From NCBI GenBank assembly GCA_963576475.1, contig OY754972.1, positions 11,739,062 to 11,803,061 of the forward strand: a DNA stretch of 64,000 bases, read 5' to 3'. Shown in pieces: positions 59,480 to 64,000 of this stretch (position 1 is its first letter; each line of letters starts with the position of its first letter). The position numbers were made by a program, and so were the translations under genes. The notes under the pieces are model-generated. The model saw only the letters and a list, made by a program, of their open reading frames with translations. It did not search any database and was not told the origin of the DNA. The stretch comes from Molanna angustata (lineage: Eukaryota > Arthropoda > Insecta > Trichoptera > Molannidae).

Positions 59480-60394
59480 CAGTCATATCCACATAAATAA
59501 CTCTTTTCAATGAAAGAGAGTATATTGTCAAGTCATGCCTAAGAGATGAGATGTAGGTTATATCTCTATGTTCTTGTTTCCATCAGGATATTCCAGTCAT
59601 CTGACATCCCAATTATTGATATTAATTTCATTCTTGTAGGTCTGACTACTTGTCCTGTTTTTACAAATGTTACAACTGACCGTTTCCATGTGGTTACTTT
59701 TATGTATTTATCTTTTTGCAATCCTTCTCCAGATAAACTTTAACTAAGCCAAAACTCAAACTACTCTGTGCGCACAGTTGGCTTAAAAGGGGGTCCAAAG
59801 TTTTAGCTTCGTGTATTTAATATTCACTTCGGGAGGGTGTGAATTTGCATCTTGGTAACGGAGCCGTGAGAATAGGCCACAAAATATGGTAGTACAAAAG
59901 TCATAAAACTAAATTAATATAATGGCCAACCTCTCTGCCGGTCCAACCTGTTAAGGATGGTCCACTTGGGAGTCTGTAAATGCCATTATAAACTCGCCTC
60001 TTTATTTTTATACGAGGTTGTATGCTGCGGGGCGCCAGTAACCGTGTTAACAGTGTTCCATTTTTGTATTCTTATGCATGTTTTGCAGTTCTCAATCGTG
60101 TTAACGTCGATGTTTTGATTTAGATCATTTTTTTACACACAGTGTCACATTTTCGACACTGTGAAAACAACGGCTGGATCGATTTTGTGGATTTTTTCTG
60201 TTGTCCCATAAGGGACTAATCGAAAATATAACAGGTAAAATAACATCTAAGATAGTTCACCAGCCATTCTGAATATTTTAGGTGAGGCTTCCTTTTATAA
60301 GGTAATGCACTTCCGCTCTCCTGTCGCTGGTTACACCACATTATGGTACATGGTATGTGGTCATTTTTATGTTTGCTGAACCAGCTAATGGGAA
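59480..60394. other. Unclassified region
   Basis: No coding frame is recognised. The stretch 59760-60060 is GC-richer than its surroundings (CACTTCGGGAGGGTGTGAAT, GGGGCGCCAGTAACCGTG) and is probably a transposon interior, perhaps of the Helitron whose end follows at 60395. Confidence 0.35.
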
Positions 60395-60432
60395 AGTCAA
60401 GTTTTGGGCAGGACAATGCCTGTCGGGTCCAT
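60395..60432 (+). mobile_element. Helitron 3' end relic
   Basis: GGGCAGGACAATGCCTGTCG + GGTCC matches the subterminal hairpin of the Helitron at 33241 (GACAACGTCTGTCGGGTTCG), but the CTAG end is replaced by CATTA. It is truncated. Confidence 0.6.
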
Positions 60433-60478
60433 TAAAAAAATTAAAATTAACGGTACATACTTCTAATAGTAAGAATTT

Positions 60479-60550
60479 TAATCGAATATTTTTATTATTG
60501 CATATGCGCAAACATGTTTGCGCATATGCAATAATAAAAATATTCGATTA
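60479..60550. repeat. Perfect 72-bp palindrome
   Basis: The axis lies between 60514 and 60515 (ACA|TGT side of CATG). Each 36-bp arm reads outward from GTTTGCGCATATGCAATAAT to ATTCGATTA. All positions pair. It consists of two copies of the family C terminal repeat facing each other. Confidence 0.95.
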
Positions 60551-61015
60551 CTTACACATTGGTACAAGTAGGTAAATAAGACAAAAATGACCTTATAAGT
60601 CTGGCGCAATTCAGGGGTGACTTCTATGCGAAAAATGCATTGTCACCTCAGATATAAGAATTGTAGCTTTCATTATTTACAAAAAAAAAAACCAATTCTC
60701 TCAATAGATGGCGTTCCAACAAAATAAATAAAAATAATAAGATTGTTGTTCATAATTTCACCCATAGATGGCTGTAGTAAAAATTCCTTATTTTCAAGCG
60801 AAAAGAATTTCAGTATTACAATATATAGAACTTTCAAAATTGAATTGATAGGGATCTCATTAAAAGGCATAATTGGTGAACGTTGCGCAAGCGCATAGAG
60901 TGATCACGTAAACCAGCCGATGACGGGTCGTAGGCCCTGTAGGTGCCTTGATTTCCCGGTTCTCCTACAATAAATATTCCAACTTCGTCTCTATTGAGAT
61001 AATTAAAAATCTGTT
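60479..61015 (-). mobile_element. TIR element family C, copy with fused ends
   Basis: The reversed copy contains CAATTCTCTCAATAGATGGC, GATCACGTAAACCAGCCGAT, GACGGGTCGTAGGCCCTGTA and TCGTCTCTATTGAGATAA. At its left edge two terminal repeats meet head to head as a palindrome (60479-60550). It is noncoding. Confidence 0.8.
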
Positions 61016-61604
61016 AAAAAAAAGTAAGAATTTTCTTTGTATGTAAATTCGTCAAGATTTTGATGACATTTCTCGAATAATATTGATTTTTTATAAACTT
61101 TTTCAAACGATGCTGCGGGTATTCAGCTAGTATGTTATAAATATGAATTAACTAACTAAGAATCGGTGTAGAACATTTAGTGTGTGTTTGTATGTCCATC
61201 TCCCCTTCTAACTATTACTTTAATCTTGATGCAGAGCCCAATATTTCGAGGAATAGAAAATTTAAGGACTATAATACTTATATACCTACTCAGAATTTTT
61301 AATTTTTGTTTCATTCGGAGGTTATCAACATTGAATTTTAATTTTATATTTCTATATATCAAAAACCATAAAAGCTAGAACGGCGAAAATCTGTATAAAT
61401 ATATACAAATACAATATCTCAAATAAATTTTTATGAAAAAGTTCCAAGGTTTTTTCAAACATCTTTTATTAAGAAAAACACTTTTTTCCACAGTTTACCT
61501 TCTTGGGCTGAACTCTCCTCAAGTTCATAGTTTAATATTTAAATCTATTATAAAAAATATGACTATTATTTTTTTTTAATTAATTAATTTATTTATTTAA
61601 TATA

Positions 61605-61705
61605 CAGAGACACCAACAGAACACTGAACAACACAAACAAAAAAAACATGAAACAAAAACATAGAATCTCCAATGCTCCAATAACAGGTATCTCCCGCAT
61701 GGCTA
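61605..61705 (-). mobile_element. LINE-like 3' tail with TAAA repeats, copy 3
   Basis: On the minus strand it reads ATACCTGTTATTGGAGCATT, GGAGATTCTATG and TCTGTTGGTGTCTCTG, then a TAAATAAATAAATTAATTAA tail at lower coordinates. It is inserted into the family E element. Confidence 0.65.
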
Positions 61706-61804
61706 TTGTGCTTAGTTAGGTATGTACAATCGTCTCCTGACCATTCAAATTATAAAAAAAAACATTACTTTGCACAGTTAAAAAGAAAGTTTAGAATAAT
61801 TATT

Positions 61805-61848
61805 AATCAGAAACATTAGTTAATCTTTGTTAACTAATGTTTCTGATT
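61805..61848. repeat. Perfect 19-bp hairpin
   Basis: AATCAGAAACATTAGTTAA at 61805-61823 is followed by the 6-nt loop TCTTTG and its exact reverse complement at 61830-61848. The dispersed TAACGGCTGCAACATCC repeat starts directly after it. Confidence 0.9.
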
Positions 61849-62639
61849 TATAACGGCTGCAACATCCTTTTTTGGGTGAAAAACCTTAAGAGAGAAAAAA
61901 ATGATAAATTTGTGTTTAACTGCCTATATTTCCAAAGTTTTTAAAAATATCGAAAAAAGCCAAAACACCCCAACTAGATAGTTTAATTTTCTATAAAAAA
62001 CATATTATACATTATAGCAGTGCATCTCAAACTTATCTAAAGGTTTAATGTGAATATTTGAATTAGGGGCGATATCGTTTCATACGATTTGTATGGCAGA
62101 ATACATAATATCTACGGGAACTCATCATCATACATACATAACATCTAGCTGTTAACCTGTTCGGGGTAGGAAGAAGGACTGACCTCCACACTATCCAATC
62201 CTGACATACATGTTTTGTATAGATTTTTTTTTATTTTGGACTTAAGTATAGTAGGTACGTATTCTTCAACATCAATTTAAATTTTATATTTTGAGTATTT
62301 TTTTTACTCTTTATTAATGTAAACTTACCTATGTTTTTTTTATTTTTATTATTATATTTTGTTGTTATTGTTTTTTATGATTATGGCAATATACATGTTT
62401 ATTTTTTTTCTTGTTAAACAAATTTTTGTAAATGGTATAATAAACGTAGAATTTAGTAAATAAATAAATTTCCATCGACAGTTGGATCTCATGTGTTACA
62501 TGCAACTGGTTATTTTATATGAAGTGTTATGGAGTCGTATCAACAATATAAAAAACAACAAAAAGATACTTAAATTTGAAGGCCAGTAGGAAAAAGGGGG
62601 GCGATTTGCACGTATACCAACTATGCAAAAAGACACAAA

Positions 62640-62830
62640 TTTGCGCTCTGCGCATCCGGACGCCTTCTTCTTCTTTCTCAGCCATCTCTCCACTGCTGGA
62701 TGTAGGTCTCTTCTAAAAGCTTCCACTCGTCTTTATTCTAGGCTTTTCGAACCCATCCGCTTCCAGCGACAGGGACAATATCATCGGCCCACCTTTTCTG
62801 GGGCTGGCCTATTCCCCGGACGCCTCCGGA
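62640..62830 (-). mobile_element. LINE C-terminal fragment
   Basis: A minus frame reads DDIVPVAGSGWVRKA, a stop, then NKDEWKLLEETYIQQWRDG and a stop. It has the same signature as 11931 (RW-DDI ... W---A ... W--LEE). A shorter piece with LEEAYIQQWRE lies at 33195-33240 next to the Helitron. Confidence 0.78.
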
Positions 62831-63524
62831 CGCCTAGTTCAAGTTATTTGGTGATAACGTATGACATTTTGGGAGATAAAACAAATCTTGAAATTTTAAA
62901 TGGACAGAAATAATAATTTTTTGTGTAGCAATGGAGGAAAACCCACGACATTATTCAGTACTGAACCATTATAAAATATATATGTATGTGTGTAGTACCA
63001 GTTAGAATTGAGTCAAAACCCTGTGGTTTACCAGAGCATATATCAACAAGAGAATCGTCTAAATCTTTTTGCGTAATCTGGTCCCATAATGTTGAATTAA
63101 TGTTTACAGAATAAAATGTGGTATCGTTTAATGCGTATTTTCCGGGATTTAATCACCTTGATTAATAAGTATTGTAGAAAACATCCTGTAATGGGTATTA
63201 ATGTTGTTGGGTATAATATAATAAACAATCTCACCGATGCTTTCTTTATTTCTGGTTCACAATGATTCTTTTCTATTCTGTGCCCTGGTCGAAAAATCCA
63301 CACGCGGTGATCTTCAAACTTTCAATAAACTTTTTTCACTTGTCACTTATTGTTACCTAAAATTATTGCAACTAACTTTCAAAGTGACGATTCTCAAACA
63401 CATCGGTGAGAGGATAATGGCAAGGAAGGGATACACGGAAATATGCTTCAACAAGCATTATTATTATAATTCCTGCCTCGCAAGAATCTAAGCTTAGGAA
63501 GTATCTAATAAACAAGGCTACAAT
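62831..63524. other. Unclassified, possible transposon end
   Basis: The plus frame near 63400-63490 reads GERIMARKGYTEICFNKHYY and ends CLARI with a stop. It looks like the end of a mobile-element protein, but I cannot name the family. On the minus strand 63230-63300 reads FRPGHRIEKNHCEPEIKKAS before a GTGAG donor-like site, without an upstream exon. Neither supports a gene call. Confidence 0.25.
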
Positions 63525-63870
63525 TGATTTTTACTCCTCACTACCCCAAGGGGATCTACTAGTATGATCCTGAGATTGTATTCTGGAAGTTTCATCACAA
63601 TGTTTCTGTGTGTGTGCTGTTGACGGCGTGTTTATACAACTTTATCTTTTTTTTTAAATTCTTTTAAAATTTCGCTTAGAACCCATTAAATTTTGAAGGA
63701 TCTCTGATCAGTGCTTCTCAATTTTTTTAACTGTCAAATATTTCAAAGTGATCCCAAGCTTCTAATTGATAAAAAGGTACATTCATAAAATGGCATTGAT
63801 AAATTATTAAGTTTTCATAATAAAATATTCAAATCAAACATATTCAACAAACTCATTTCATGAAAATGCT
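63525..63870 (+). repeat. Dispersed repeat D, copy 2
   Basis: TTACTCCTCACTACCCCAAG, GAGATTGTATTCTGGAAG, CCCATTAAATTTTGAAGGAT and CAAACTCATTTCATGAAAAT follow the copy at 19010 in order. Since it directly follows the GERIMARKGY frame, repeat D may be that element's 3' UTR. Confidence 0.75.
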
Positions 63871-64000
63871 GAAAATTTACTATACAAAAATTAAATACTT
63901 AATAACGTATACAAAAATTGAATACTTGGTTTAGCTTTAAAACACGGTGTTATGGGTCAAATTAAAAAAAAAAAACAGTAATTAAATTTAAGTGTTATAT

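Larger units (their letters stand above)
61165..62485 (+). mobile_element. Inverted-repeat element family E, single-arm copy
   Basis: GGTGTAGAACATTTAGTGTG, CAGAGCCCAATATTTCGAGG, ATCAAAAACCATAAAAGC, AACTGCCTATATTTCCAAAG and GGACTGACCTCCACACTATC follow the left arm of 53983, ending in ATCGACAGTTGG at 62485. About 250 bp of AT-rich DNA (62215-62470) and a TAAA-tailed piece (61605-61705) are inserted within it. Confidence 0.7.

Overview
This window is eukaryotic nuclear DNA, very probably from an insect with a large, AT-rich, repeat-laden genome. The evidence is a spliced gene with GT-AG introns, insect-style LINE, SINE and Helitron debris, frequent GTAGGTACCTA-like words, and long satellite arrays. 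I cannot fix the order from sequence alone. There is no sign of prokaryotic genes, operons or CRISPR.

The only confidently recognised host gene is SMG1 (nonC in flies), the PIKK-family kinase of nonsense-mediated mRNA decay. It lies on the minus strand from 18058 down to its stop codon at 178. Twelve exons join in phase into 1,182 codons with no internal stop. They run from the end of the kinase catalytic region, through the long linker, to the C-terminal FATC domain ending YEGWTPWV. The kinase core and N-terminal two thirds were not found between 18.06 kb and 64 kb, so the next upstream intron is either at least 46 kb long or hides exons I missed. SMG1 introns hold LINE 3' ends, a tRNA-derived SINE, an R2-like endonuclease-domain relic, a hAT-like MITE and a 1.54-kb non-autonomous Helitron. 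The Helitron's 3' end lies 20 bp from a splice donor.

From 18 to 39 kb the window is mostly AT-rich noncoding DNA with dispersed repeats. These include a TIR family sharing a CAATAGAGACGAAG core, two tRNA-derived SINE families, a mariner-like transposase relic, a compact Helitron, many 3' ends of non-LTR retrotransposons, and a 20-copy 90-bp satellite (20.0-21.8 kb). The satellite unit carries a stem-loop resembling the 3' ends of nearby LINEs.

From 39.7 to 52.0 kb there is a large satellite: a 313-bp monomer arranged in higher-order blocks, each ending in decayed monomers and a GGCGTAC tandem. Two successive block intervals (4,103 and 4,736 bp) differ by exactly two monomers plus one 7-bp unit.

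From 52 to 64 kb there are a 1.8-kb inverted-repeat element and its relatives, a LINE (57.1-59.2 kb) with readable reverse-transcriptase motifs and a second LINE fragment nested in it, a roughly 220-bp TA microsatellite, a perfect 72-bp palindrome made of transposon ends, and more LINE and Helitron scraps. I see no new multi-gene system. The most notable features are the repeat architectures and a low-confidence plus-strand candidate terminal exon inside an SMG1 intron at 9992-10056.
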